Shown here piece by piece: positions 53,560 through 64,000 of a stretch of 64,000 nucleotides of DNA. Source of the DNA: Chrysomallon squamiferum (lineage: Eukaryota; Mollusca; Gastropoda; Neomphalida; Peltospiridae); the NCBI GenBank assembly GCA_012295275.1, contig CM022669.1, forward strand, positions 14,787,672 to 14,851,671, written 5' to 3'. The notes beneath the pieces were generated by a model that was not told where the DNA came from, did no database searches, and saw only the letters and a program-made list of their open reading frames with translations. The number at the start of each line of letters is the position of its first letter. The first letter of the stretch is position 1. The translations under genes were made by a program, and so were the position numbers.

Positions 53560-53641
53560 TTTGTTTGACCTTTCAAAGCACACAATGGAATATATAGCAC
53601 ATATTCTGACCTCTGTATTTCTCCTGTGCTTTTTAGTAAAG
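53560..53641 (+). CDS. Second signal-peptide-like first exon (alternative start or neighbouring gene)
   Basis: An ATG at 53585 in a strong context (A at -3, G at +4) opens 19 codons, MEYIAHILTSVFLLCFLVK. They end in phase 0 at AAG|gtaagtg, the same donor octamer and phase as the signal exon at 15151-15217. Residues 7-18 form a hydrophobic core; the cleavage site would fall in the next exon. An acceptor-like tctccccag ends at 53559, so the exon may start at 53560, or the UTR may extend upstream into the more complex 53.03-53.55 kb segment. As an internal exon after exon 5 it would hit an in-frame TGA (TTT GTT TGA), so it makes sense only as a translation-start exon. Spliced to the next phase-0 exon it could give a shorter secreted isoform, as alternative promoters do for C. 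elegans madd-4/punctin. It could equally be the first exon of another gene. Confidence 0.45.
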
Positions 53642-54621
53642 GTAAGTGACCACTTTTATAGTTACTGTTTTATTAGTTCGTTTTAATATCAGTTTGTCTG
53701 TGTACAGGTATAGGTGTGTGTGTGTGTAAGAGTAGATGTATGTGTGTATGTAAGTGTATAATTTATATGTGTGTGTGTGTGGGTGTGTATAATGAACACA
53801 CACACACACACAGAGATAAATGTGCATCTAAGAATACACATTTATGATACAAGCATATATAGTGCATATCTGTTGTGTGGACTTGTTTACAGTATTCATG
53901 TTAAAAAAAGGTTTATAATGATAATAAAAAAGTTCTTCTATTCATACAAGGTAATATAAAGTGATGACAGTCTGTATGAAATCTCATTTCTTTTTTCATG
54001 TGTAGGAGGCCAAAGACAATTATAACTGGGACCTGATACTGAGTTATATACATATTTACACATGTACTCCAGAGTAAATGAATAAATATTTGTTTAATGA
54101 CACAATAACATAATTTCAATAATTTTTTCCTTCTTTATATTGATAATGCAAGAGAGAAAACTCTCATTTCTAGATGGGCCTGCTGTTCTTATCAGTTAGC
54201 ATTAAGAAATCTTCTGTATCGACCTTCTCATAAACAGAAAAGCAAACATTATGGCTTTGATAAATCAGTGGAGGTTAGATATAATTGGAAATAGCCTATT
54301 GATGCATCTTTGGAGGACTGATCCTATGAACTACCAAGCCTGAAGTTGCCATGTCTCAAGACATGATTTCTCAAGCCAGTGTATCTCATTCTAACCATTT
54401 CTGATAGCTTCTTCTTGATACTTTTAGAAAAAGTTTTTTTTTCAGTGTTAAGTAACTCTTTGTATTTACTGACTGGGCCATATTTAAATTCAGTGTTACA
54501 ACAAAATCAAGTTTAAAATGATATTCTGCAGGCAAAATGTTGAACTGTTTCATTCACCCTAAAAGTAAATGTATCAATTACATAGTGAAACTTTCTTGTA
54601 AGAAGAAAAACCTTATATTCA

Positions 54622-54661
<40 letters not shown>

Positions 54662-54664
<3 letters not shown>

Positions 54665-55130
54665 GAGTTTTGTATATATGGTGTGTTGTGTGCTTTGTGA
54701 GTGTGTCTGTGTGCGTATATGTGTTGGGTTTTATATACATGGTGTGTTGTGTGCTTTGTGAGTGTGTCTGTGTGTGTCTGTGTGTGTATGTGTTGGGTTT
54801 TGTATACATGGCGTGTTATGTGCATTGTGAGTGTGCCTGTGTGTGTGTGTGTGTGTGTGTGTTTCTATGTGTTGGGTTTTGTATACATAGTGTGTTATGT
54901 GCATTGTGAGTGTCTGTTTGTGTGTGTGTGTTATGTGTGTGTGTGTGTGTCTGTGTGTGATTGTAGGTGTTGGGTTTTGTATACATGGTGTTGTATGCAT
55001 TGTGTGTACTTTGATGGTGTATGTGTGTGTGTGTGTTGGGTTTTGTATACATGGTGTTGTATGCATTGGAGTGTGTTTGATGGTGTATGTTTCTGTATGT
55101 GTTGGGTTTTGTATACATGGTGTCTGTTGT
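54662..55130 (+). repeat. Minisatellite of variable 61-98 bp units with internal (GT)n
   Basis: The core GTTGGGTTTTGTATACATGG recurs at 54662, 54723, 54792, 54871, 54969, 55035 and 55101, mostly followed by a TGTGTGCATTGTGAGTGT-like block. Length differences come from the internal GT run. Confidence 0.85.
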
Positions 55131-55152
55131 GTGCATTGTGAGTGTGTCTCTC

Positions 55153-55204
<52 letters not shown>

Positions 55205-55676
55205 TCAGTGTATGCATTATCCACATGCTTCTATGTTACTTTATGTCTTGCGGGTCTTTTAAACCTGTCTCTTTTAATGTGCTTGTTATGCGTCTTTCTG
55301 TCTGTTCCTATGTCTTTATGTTTACATATAATTTATATCGACCAAAAAAAAATTCTAAATGACATTTATTTCCCATAAAGTTGATAACAAAAATGTTAAA
55401 AAAGAAATCCCCCATGGTTTGGAAAGAATAACAAATGAGTTAATGCAATCACTGTCAAATTAGATAATGCCACACTGCAGTTTGATGCAGAGACTAAGAG
55501 TGGGAACAACACTGTGCTGTTTTACAGATAAAATGTTCAGAGAAATTTTTGTTTTATCTCCTGTCTAACTGTTCCAGTGTAATTGTTTTTGAAGAAAGCA
55601 ACGGGCAAATGTTATTCTGTTTTGTGTGCTTGTTTATGTTGTGTATATCTTTGTTTAAATACACTCATATGTATGC

Positions 55677-55744
55677 ACATACATACATACATACAAGCAC
55701 ACTCACATACACACACTTACACATACCAAAACGTTACACACACC

Positions 55745-55809
<65 letters not shown>
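55677..55809 (+). repeat. (ACAT)n then (GA)n microsatellite
   Basis: ACAT units followed by a pure GA tract. Confidence 0.95.
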
Positions 55810-55816
<7 letters not shown>

Positions 55817-57733
55817 TTTAATGTAACCGGATGACTTATTATGGTAATAGTTATATTATTTATATTAGTGATATAAAGGCAGCTTCCATGCATCACCACT
55901 AGAGAATTATCCCAAACTTTATTATTAATAAAGGTTGATGTTAAGTGACAAATAAATTATAATTTTTATAATTTTAATCACAGTGACACATTCACACACA
56001 TTCAGTGTTATTTTCTGTTGTTTTGGGCTTAAATTTGGTTAAAACAGCTAAAAAACAGCTCTAATCAGATATGACAAATTTTATATTTAGACAGTGGCAA
56101 TAAAGTTTTTGGAGTACTCAGTCTATTTGGAATATTTTTATTTTTTATCCAAGCCATTCCAAACCCTTCTGTTTAAAAACCAAAAGTAATAAAATATCAT
56201 TGTAGTATTATAAACTTGAAACAAAGTTATGTGCACATTTGTAGATTTTTTGCTACATCTCAAATAGTTTCTTAACGCTCATTTAGTTGAATAATGTGCA
56301 GAATCCCTCAAACAGTACAGCACTCTCAGAGGTTGAACTGTTTGAGACTTTTAGGAGAAATGGGACAACAAAGGTTCCACAATAACAATACATTTATTCA
56401 CAAATATTTGTTTTCTTTATTTTTTTTTTGTTAAAGTGCTGAGTTCCAGATGAAAAACATAAGTTGTAGCAATACCAAGTCCACTTGATTTTGATATAAG
56501 TCGCAAAATAATGAACTGTGATAATGTTTCAAAATATTAAACCAGTTGTTTAATAAATATTCCAGAACTTTGAAGCTCCTGCAACAAATTTGTTTTTTAA
56601 TATGATTATATGTACGCCATTTGCTTACCACGTTCCAAAATGACATTTCAACAGAGTGGAATATGTTGAATATCATAGAAAAGGCATCACTAGAAAGTAA
56701 TGTATTTTTTCAGTAAACCATATTACATTCATTAACAAACACTGCAGGAAATTACAAACATGCATACGGCTTACATAAATTTAACATTATGCAAGAAAAT
56801 AGGAAACCCACACTGTTAACATTTCAACTTTGAAATTTTATTTCGGCGCGTACAAATGTTTCAAAAATATCAGCAAATCCATTTAAGAATTCTAGCTTTT
56901 TATTAAATGCTTACACAACTTTTACACAATGTCTCTTGTGACATTTGTTGTAAGGTCTGCATTTCACCTCTGAATGCCTTTCTTTTTTCTTCTTCCACTG
57001 CCCCATTACAGAAAAAAAAAAGAAAAGGGGGCAAATTTTGTTTCGAGAGTGTATGTTTGTTTTATTGCACGCCATTGTTTAGGTAATGATAACATATGTG
57101 GCTTGTGTAAGAAGTGTTAACTTTGAACTGGTGTTTTGAAAAGACTTTTGTAAATATGTACGTTTTCTAATGGGACGGTCCTTGGTGGGTTTTAATTTGT
57201 TTGATGTTTGGAAGAATAACATCAGAAAAACTCAGACTGTTTCAGGCTAGCTAGGTTCAGGTGAATGTGGCTGCAACTTTGATTAGATATGATCATGTCA
57301 GTAAAGTCTGATACTGCTGTTTTATATCTGCAGTTTTTAAATTTAGATCAAATACGTAGAATTTGTTTCAGTTTCGCTATTAAATAGGGTTTGTTGTTAT
57401 TAAATCTGTATTCCTGTTCTGTATTAATATTTTTATTATTATTGTTTAGATCAAATAAGAAGCATTTTTTTTAAAATTTTAGGAATGAGTAAGGTTTGAT
57501 GTTTTACAGACTGTATTTTTAAATTTTTAAATTTTTATCGAAAGTGTAGCCCATTTATTCAGAATGCTGTTCTGGTTGATACTGGTTATTATTTAAATGT
57601 GTATTTCTGTTCCGTGTTAATATTTTATTTGGATCATATATAATTTTTGTTTTTTAAATATGTTTTGTTTCAGTAATTGATAGTGTGTGTGAAATAATAA
57701 ATCTACTTGACTTCTTTGATAACCATTCATTCC

Positions 57734-57736
<3 letters not shown>

Positions 57737-57767
<31 letters not shown>

Positions 57768-57820
57768 AAAAAGAAATAAAAGATGATATCTCATAAAAAA
57801 AAAAAAAAAAAAAAAAAAAA
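57737..57820 (+). repeat. Paired poly-A runs
   Basis: Two A runs of roughly 28 and 24 bp. Confidence 0.95.
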
Positions 57821-59009
57821 TAAAGTATATGCAATGTCTTCCTGCATTTAAAAAAAGAAAGAAGAAAAGAAAGAAGTTAAGTATTTTTAATTCATTAATC
57901 AGCCAGCCTGTAACTGTGTACTCGACACACATCTTTCTGTCATTAAGGATTCGATCAACAGACACTTAAACTCCAATTCTAACTGAAAAAACTATTTTGT
58001 GGTTATTCTTACATGCTGGTTTCGGTGCAAGTCAATTACCATATGCTAAACATTTCATTCACAGATAAACTAGGCCGTCATTTCATTAACATATCTTCTT
58101 TTTTTTTTATATAACGTTTGATAAATAAATCAGTACTTGATGTCAAATGCTATTCAAAGCCACCCATTTGGAAATGATAGAGATGAATGCTGGGTATTTT
58201 CATATATTTTTTTTTAATTATTATTATTATTTGTTTTTTATTTAATTTTTTTTTTTTTTTTTTTTGTAAGTTTGGAAATTAATTTAATTATTTTCTGAAG
58301 GTGTGAATTTGAAATAAATGGCCTCGGATGTTCACAGGCCATGCTGAAAACATATGTGTCTTGTTTTTATTTGTTTTTTTCTATACAAAAGAGTTACATT
58401 TCTTTTACAATGGCTGGTTGTTCAGCTAGTTTTAGCATTTATCTCTTTTTTTTTATATATAAACCAGATATCAGGTTTTTTTCTAATCTCAGTGAAACAG
58501 TTTTAATTGTGAGTGTCAGAAACTGAAAACTGTTATTTTTCTCTTCTCAGCAGTTTAACATTCTTTGTCTATCCATATTCAAAAGATAATTCTTAATCAT
58601 ATTTTGGGGGAAAAAACCACAAAAAAACCCCCCATTTTTTCTGTTTAAAGTGTTTTTATGTTTAACTTTTTCATTTATCTTAAGTCATTTATGTCAATGT
58701 TCAGTAAAATATGAAAAAAAATAAATAAATAAAAATAATTTAATAAACTTAATGACATTTTAAAATAAATTGAATATGCAAATAATTAAATTGCTTATTG
58801 ATACGTTAAATTCATTTTCATAACCTTAATGAAGAAAAAAGACCCACCTTTCACAGTTGTTAAAAACAACCACCTGTATGCAAGGGAAGCGAAACGTTTT
58901 ATTCATTTGATATCACACTTAACATATTTTTAATGTATATTTATGAGACACATATGAAATACTGTTAAATATCATACAGGGTAATGAGAGATGAAACCAG
59001 TAAATTTAA

Positions 59010-59980
59010 ATGATGCCAGAATACCACTAAGACATAAAATAATACCGGAATAGCACTAAGCTGTAATATAATACCAAAATACAACTAAACTGTAAAATAA
59101 TACCGGAATATCACTAAGCTGTAAAATATATGTTTAATATGTCACTGAGATGTAAAATATCTGGTTTAATTCCATTAAACAGTTTTGTCAACAGATGATA
59201 ATTACAAATATCATTTTTAGTAAAATATGGAGTTTAATACCACTGAGCTATGTATTATCTAGTTAATACCAGGGAGGTGTAAAATAGCTTGTTTAATACT
59301 GCTCAGCTGCAAAATACCTGTTTGATAGCACTGAGCCATAAAATATCTGTGTAATACCACTAAGCTGTAAAATATCTTTGTAATACCACTAAGCTGTAAA
59401 ATATCTGTATAATATCATCAAGCTGTAAAATACCTGTATAATACCACCAAAGCTGTAAAATATCTTTTTAATACCACTAAGCTGCAAAATACCTTTTTAA
59501 CAGCACTAAGCTGTAAAATACCTGTATAATATCACTGAGCTGCAAAATATATTTTTAACAGCACTAAGCTGTAAAATACCTGTATAATAACACTGAGCTG
59601 TAAAATATCTCTTTAATAGCACCCAGCTGTAAAATATCTGTATACTACCACTGAGCTGTAAAATATCTCTTTAATAGCACCCAGCTGTAAAATATCTTTT
59701 TAACAGCACTAAGCTGTAAAATATCAGTATACTACCACTGAGCTGTAAAATATCTTTTTAACAGCACTAAGCTGTAAAATATCAGTATACTACCACTGAG
59801 CTGTAAAATATCTTTTTAACAGCACTAAGCTGTAAAATATCTGTATAATAACACTGAGCTGCAAAATATCTGTATATACTACCATCAAGCTGTAAAATAT
59901 CTGCATACTACTGCCGAGCTGTAAAATATCTCTTTAATACCACTAAACTGTAAAATATGTGTATGATACCACTGAGTTAT
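59010..59980 (+). repeat. 29-bp minisatellite, about 1 kb
   Basis: Degenerate head-to-tail units combine AATACCACTAAGCTGT with AAAATATCTGT. The exact 29-bp period is clearest at 59340-59460. Stops in the units exclude a coding repeat. Higher-order pairs (a 'TTTTTAACAGCACTAAGCTG' type alternating with a 'GTATACTACCACTGAGCTG' type) appear at 59690-59850. Confidence 0.9.
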
Positions 59981-60328
59981 TATGCTTTCTATTCATGTGA
60001 GTAAAATAACAAATCTTGCATGCTGCTGGCAGGACGTCATTGTCTGTTTTCATGTGCTTTTACAAGATAACAAATTAGTCTTGACTTCATATCACTCTGT
60101 AAATTGTCTCCCACTGTGTGATGTGTTTGGAGTCTGGGTTGGGTGGATGCAGATTCATTTACATGCCGCATGTTCTGCATGTTCTGCATTTACGAGTGAA
60201 ATAATGCATTTGTTTAGTTATCCCAGGCATTTCTCTTGACGAATTTGAGACTAAAGCATTTGTTAAACATGGAGGACAGCATGGTTTTGGATCAGTTGCA
60301 GGATTGGTCCTGATTATATATATATATA

Positions 60329-60374
<46 letters not shown>

Positions 60375-60507
60375 ATGTGTGCATATTATATGAAAGGAAA
60401 TATTATCAATAACTGTAAATTTAAAATCTGTTATTATTTATAGATATAATTTGTTTTGTGTCATTAAAAATATTTTTTGTTTAAATTTGTGTTTCTAAAA
60501 TTACTTT

Positions 60508-60860
60508 CGTCCTTGACTTTATACACTTTAGGGGTGTAACTTAATTTCATCATTGTGCTTGTTTTATGAAGTACTTTGAAAACTCCTCTACCTACAAAAA
60601 ACTGTAGAGGTTTTGTTATTGTTGTATTCTCATACTTTTCTTACTTAAATAACATTATTTTCCACTAGACTACTTATTACTTTGATCCTTGATTTTTGTA
60701 CACTCAAAGGGTTTAATGTAATTTCATCTCGGTACGTATTAGTTCTTATGAAAGTCATTGAAAACTTTTTGTTATCCAAAGAGATCAGTATTTTTATATT
60801 TTCTTACTTGAATAATTTGGTATTCACACGACTAACTTGTTACAGCAAAACAACAAATAT
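60508..60860 (+). repeat. Imperfect 176-bp tandem duplication
   Basis: TCCTTGAYTTT begins at 60510 and 60686. Both copies share GTRTAATTTCATC, TTATGAARG, TTGAAAACT, TTTTCTTACTTRAATAA and ACTARCTTRTTAC in the same order. Confidence 0.75.
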
Positions 60861-61091
60861 TGCTTTTTGTCCAGAACAGCTTTCTGATGCCCTTTTCAGC
60901 TAGTGAGAAGAAGCAAATCCGTATTCAGGTGTTTCTTTGAAGTTTCTTTATTGAATGAGCTCACCTTTGTAATATTCCCTTGTCACCTCAAGCCACTTAC
61001 TTCTGGACTAGTGAAACTGAAAACATCAACTGGCTTTGAATGAAGTTTGCAGCTTAACACTGGACCACGTTTTAACCTTTGCTAAAGTTTA

Positions 61092-61141
<50 letters not shown>

Positions 61142-61241
61142 AAGCACCAATATAATTATGTTTTTACATATGTCACTGTGCATGTACACATGTATAAGCT
61201 GTATGAATAATTTTGTTTTTTGTATTGTATTCGGTTATTAT

Positions 61242-61400
<159 letters not shown>

Positions 61401-62081
61401 TATCCTCACACATACATATATACAAATAGTATTATTTATATACCCACACCTACACCCACACACACATACATATATGTACAAACATATATATACATGTACA
61501 CACTCACACAATCACACCTATCTTGACATGCACTAACCCCCTGCCACACACACACACACTCACATTCACACTCATTCACAAAACTGATCATAGATAAGAT
61601 TACCACATCATATCACTTATTCAAAAAAAAAAAAAAAAACACCCCTAGATAACCTTTATATTAACAGTTTAAAAAAAGATAAAAAAAAACTAAATTTAAA
61701 ACTGCTGATATTGTAATTTCTCTAAAATATATTTAAAAAAAAAAAAAAATTTATTATCTAATTCTGATCTGATTTTCTTTTGTCAAACAATCTTCAATAC
61801 AAAAGCTCCTGCATTCCGTCCATTTTATCACTTACATCTGAGTTTTGCAATCTGAGATGTGTTGTCTGTGCGAAACAATTCAATCTGAGAGGAGAGAGAA
61901 GATTAAATAATAGTGTCACATTTAATGTGATTCATTAACAGACACAAGTTGTCAGTTATGAAATATCTTTCATAACCATCAGCTGGCTGCTCGTTTTTCA
62001 ATACAAAACCTGTCCGGGTTTGTGCAGTCTGGTTTCATTACTATGCGGGGTAAAAAGTGTTTAATGTTAGTCATTATTTAT

Positions 62082-62185
62082 TTATTTATTTATTTATTAT
62101 TATTATTAGTAGTAGTAGTAGTTGTAGTAGTAGTGGTAGTAGTAGTAGTAGTAGCAGCAGTAGCAGTAGTAGTAGTACTAGATAG
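62082..62185 (+). repeat. (ATT)n then (AGT)n microsatellite
   Basis: Adjoining triplet tracts. Confidence 0.95.
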
Positions 62186-62825
62186 TAGTAACATTATTTA
62201 TTTATTTTGAACATTTCAGTTTTATAACAGTTTTATAACAGTTTTATGGTATATGAATTTTTATTGCCTATTTTATTTTATTTTATTATTATTTTATTTG
62301 ATATTTACTTTTATTTTATTGTGTTTGTGTTTTTCAGCTGTTATTTCTTTTTTTTATATATATATATATATATACACACACACATACATATATCCTTTTT
62401 TTTTTCCTTTTTTTTTAAATTTTGATTAATAAATTATTTTATTTTATTTTATTTTGTTTTATTTTTTTTTTGTTTGTGCTGTGTGTCTTGTATGTTTCAG
62501 ATGATTTAAATCACAGTAAAAGAGACACAGAAATAAATATTGTTTTCACCTTTGTCATAAATTGTGTTGCAAAAAGCTTTGGTTTTTTACTATCAGATTT
62601 ATTGATACATCTATACATCTATGCTGATATCCTATTACTAAAATGATGAATACCAGACAAACAGCTGAAATTATTTTTAAAAAGATAACTATCTTTCATT
62701 CAAGCATGTAGCATTTTTTTTTTTGTGGGTCATTTAACATTAAATATACTCCATATCAAAGTTTATCAGAATTTTCAAAATTATTAAATAAATAAAAAAG
62801 TAAAAATAACATTAAATATAATTTA

Positions 62826-62930
62826 ATATAATATAACATATAAATATATATACATACACACATACATATACACAGATATATACACACACACCTATATATA
62901 TATATATATATACACATATAATTATGATAT
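62826..62930 (+). repeat. (AT)n/(AC)n microsatellite
   Basis: Alternating AT and ACAC blocks. Confidence 0.9.
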
Positions 62931-63149
62931 AATAATAATGAAAATGAGAGTAAAAAGTCGATACAGACTGAGTGATACTTATCCTCATTACAGATGACCC
63001 CGTTTTCACTTCAAACACAAGTTTATAATAATGAAACCTGAGAGTTGTGTAGTCAGTGAGATAGCTATAAATAAAACATTTATTATTTATTATAAATCAA
63101 AATTCAGTGAAATCTATACCAGTCCCACTGCTGAGATAATCTTATTGAG

Positions 63150-64000
63150 ATCAGCATGTTAAAACAAATAAATGATTCCATAGTTATTATTTTATTTCAG
63201 AATTGGTCATTTAAAAAATAATTAAATGATCATTCCACAGTTCTGAAATTTCTTTTGATTCCTAAATTAGACGTTTAAAAAGATACGATAAAAAAAATAT
63301 GCTTAAATTTCATTGTTCCATAAAAATTCTTAAATCATATTTTGATTCCAAAATTTGGCATTTAAAAAAACATGATAAAAAAAATATATTATTCCATACA
63401 TCTTCTATTGATATAACAAAAAAAAAAAAAAAAAATTCTCTTGTTCCTTAAATCTTCTTTTGATTCCAAAGTAACACATTTAAAAAAAAGTAAGATAAAA
63501 AATAAATGATCATTTCACTGTTCCATAAATCTTGTTAAATAATTTTTTTTATTTCAAAATTGGACATTTAAAAAGGTATAATAAAAAAAATTATCTTTTT
63601 ATTGTTCCATAAATCTTCTTAAATCATCTTTTGATTCCAAAATTAGATATTTAAAATAAGAAAAAAGAAAGAACATCATTTCTTTTTTCCATTAATCTTC
63701 TATTGATTTTACAAAAAACTAAAAAAATAAAATAAGATAAAGCACTGAAAAAAATAAAATTCTGTTGTTACCTAAATCTTCTTTTGATTCCTAAGTACCA
63801 CATTTAAAAAAAAAAATTTAAAAAAAAAATTGATCATTTCATTTTCCCATAAATCGTCTTTTGATTTTACAAAATAATTAAATGATAATTTTCTTCCTCC
63901 TTAAATCTTCTTTCAGATTCCAAAATAAGACATTTAAAAAGATACGACAAAAATATAAATAAATGATCATTTCATTGTCTCATAAATCGTCTTTTGATGA
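63150..64000 (+). repeat. Degenerate tandem repeat, about 80-bp unit, running off the window end
   Basis: Successive units contain TTCCATAAATCTTC, TTTTGATTCCAAAATT, ACATTTAAAAAGATA and AAATGATCATTTCATTG in order. About ten copies run from 63.15 kb to the last base. Confidence 0.8.

Overview
This is AT-rich, intron-dominated animal DNA. It is packed with microsatellites: long pure (GA)n/(CT)n, (GT)n, (ATGT)n, (AGT)n and (AAT)n tracts and dozens of poly-A/poly-T runs. Several degenerate minisatellites and scattered islands of more complex sequence also occur. The exon style (GT-AG introns, one intron of about 30 kb) and the repeat spectrum suggest a large lophotrochozoan genome, most likely a mollusc (cephalopod or gastropod). 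That assignment is an inference from texture only. There is no bacterial-type gene organisation, rRNA, intact tRNA, CRISPR array or recognisable transposon ORF.

One protein-coding gene can be read with confidence. It lies on the + strand as five spliced, phase-compatible coding exons: 15151-15217 (signal peptide), 45640-45749, 46397-46472, 46940-47042 and 48317-48447. Joined, they give the first 158 residues of a secreted protein. It has a signal peptide, one complete thrombospondin type-1 repeat (TSR) and a six-cysteine ADAMTS-type cysteine-rich module. No metalloprotease precedes the TSR. This is the N-terminal architecture of the ADAMTS-like (punctin)/papilin family of extracellular-matrix proteins. 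Each exon is too short for ordinary ORF calling, and the longest ORFs overlapping some of them are in the wrong frame. The remainder of the gene (spacer and further TSRs) must lie beyond position 64000.

A second signal-peptide-like first exon (53560-53641) lies about 5.1 kb downstream of the last recognised exon, on the same strand. It ends in the same phase and with the same AAG|gtaagtg donor as the first. It could be an internal alternative start giving a short secreted isoform without the TSR and cysteine-rich modules, or the first exon of a neighbouring gene.

Layout: 1-15150 is upstream or 5'-intron sequence with repeats. It holds a CCAAT-box array with a CArG/TATA element at about 4.32-4.57 kb, a perfect DR4 nuclear-receptor-type site at 5.7 kb, a candidate minus-strand exon at 8.5-8.7 kb, an unassigned ORF at 13.4 kb and a decayed tRNA-SINE at 13.0 kb. 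15218-45639 is the giant first coding intron; it contains a roughly 170-bp tandem repeat, a duplicated SINE-like element and many microsatellites. 45640-48447 is the exon cluster, whose introns carry a 28-bp minisatellite and a duplicated splice-acceptor segment. 48448-64000 holds a 64-bp minisatellite, the second signal exon, and 29-bp, roughly 66-bp, 176-bp and roughly 80-bp repeat families.
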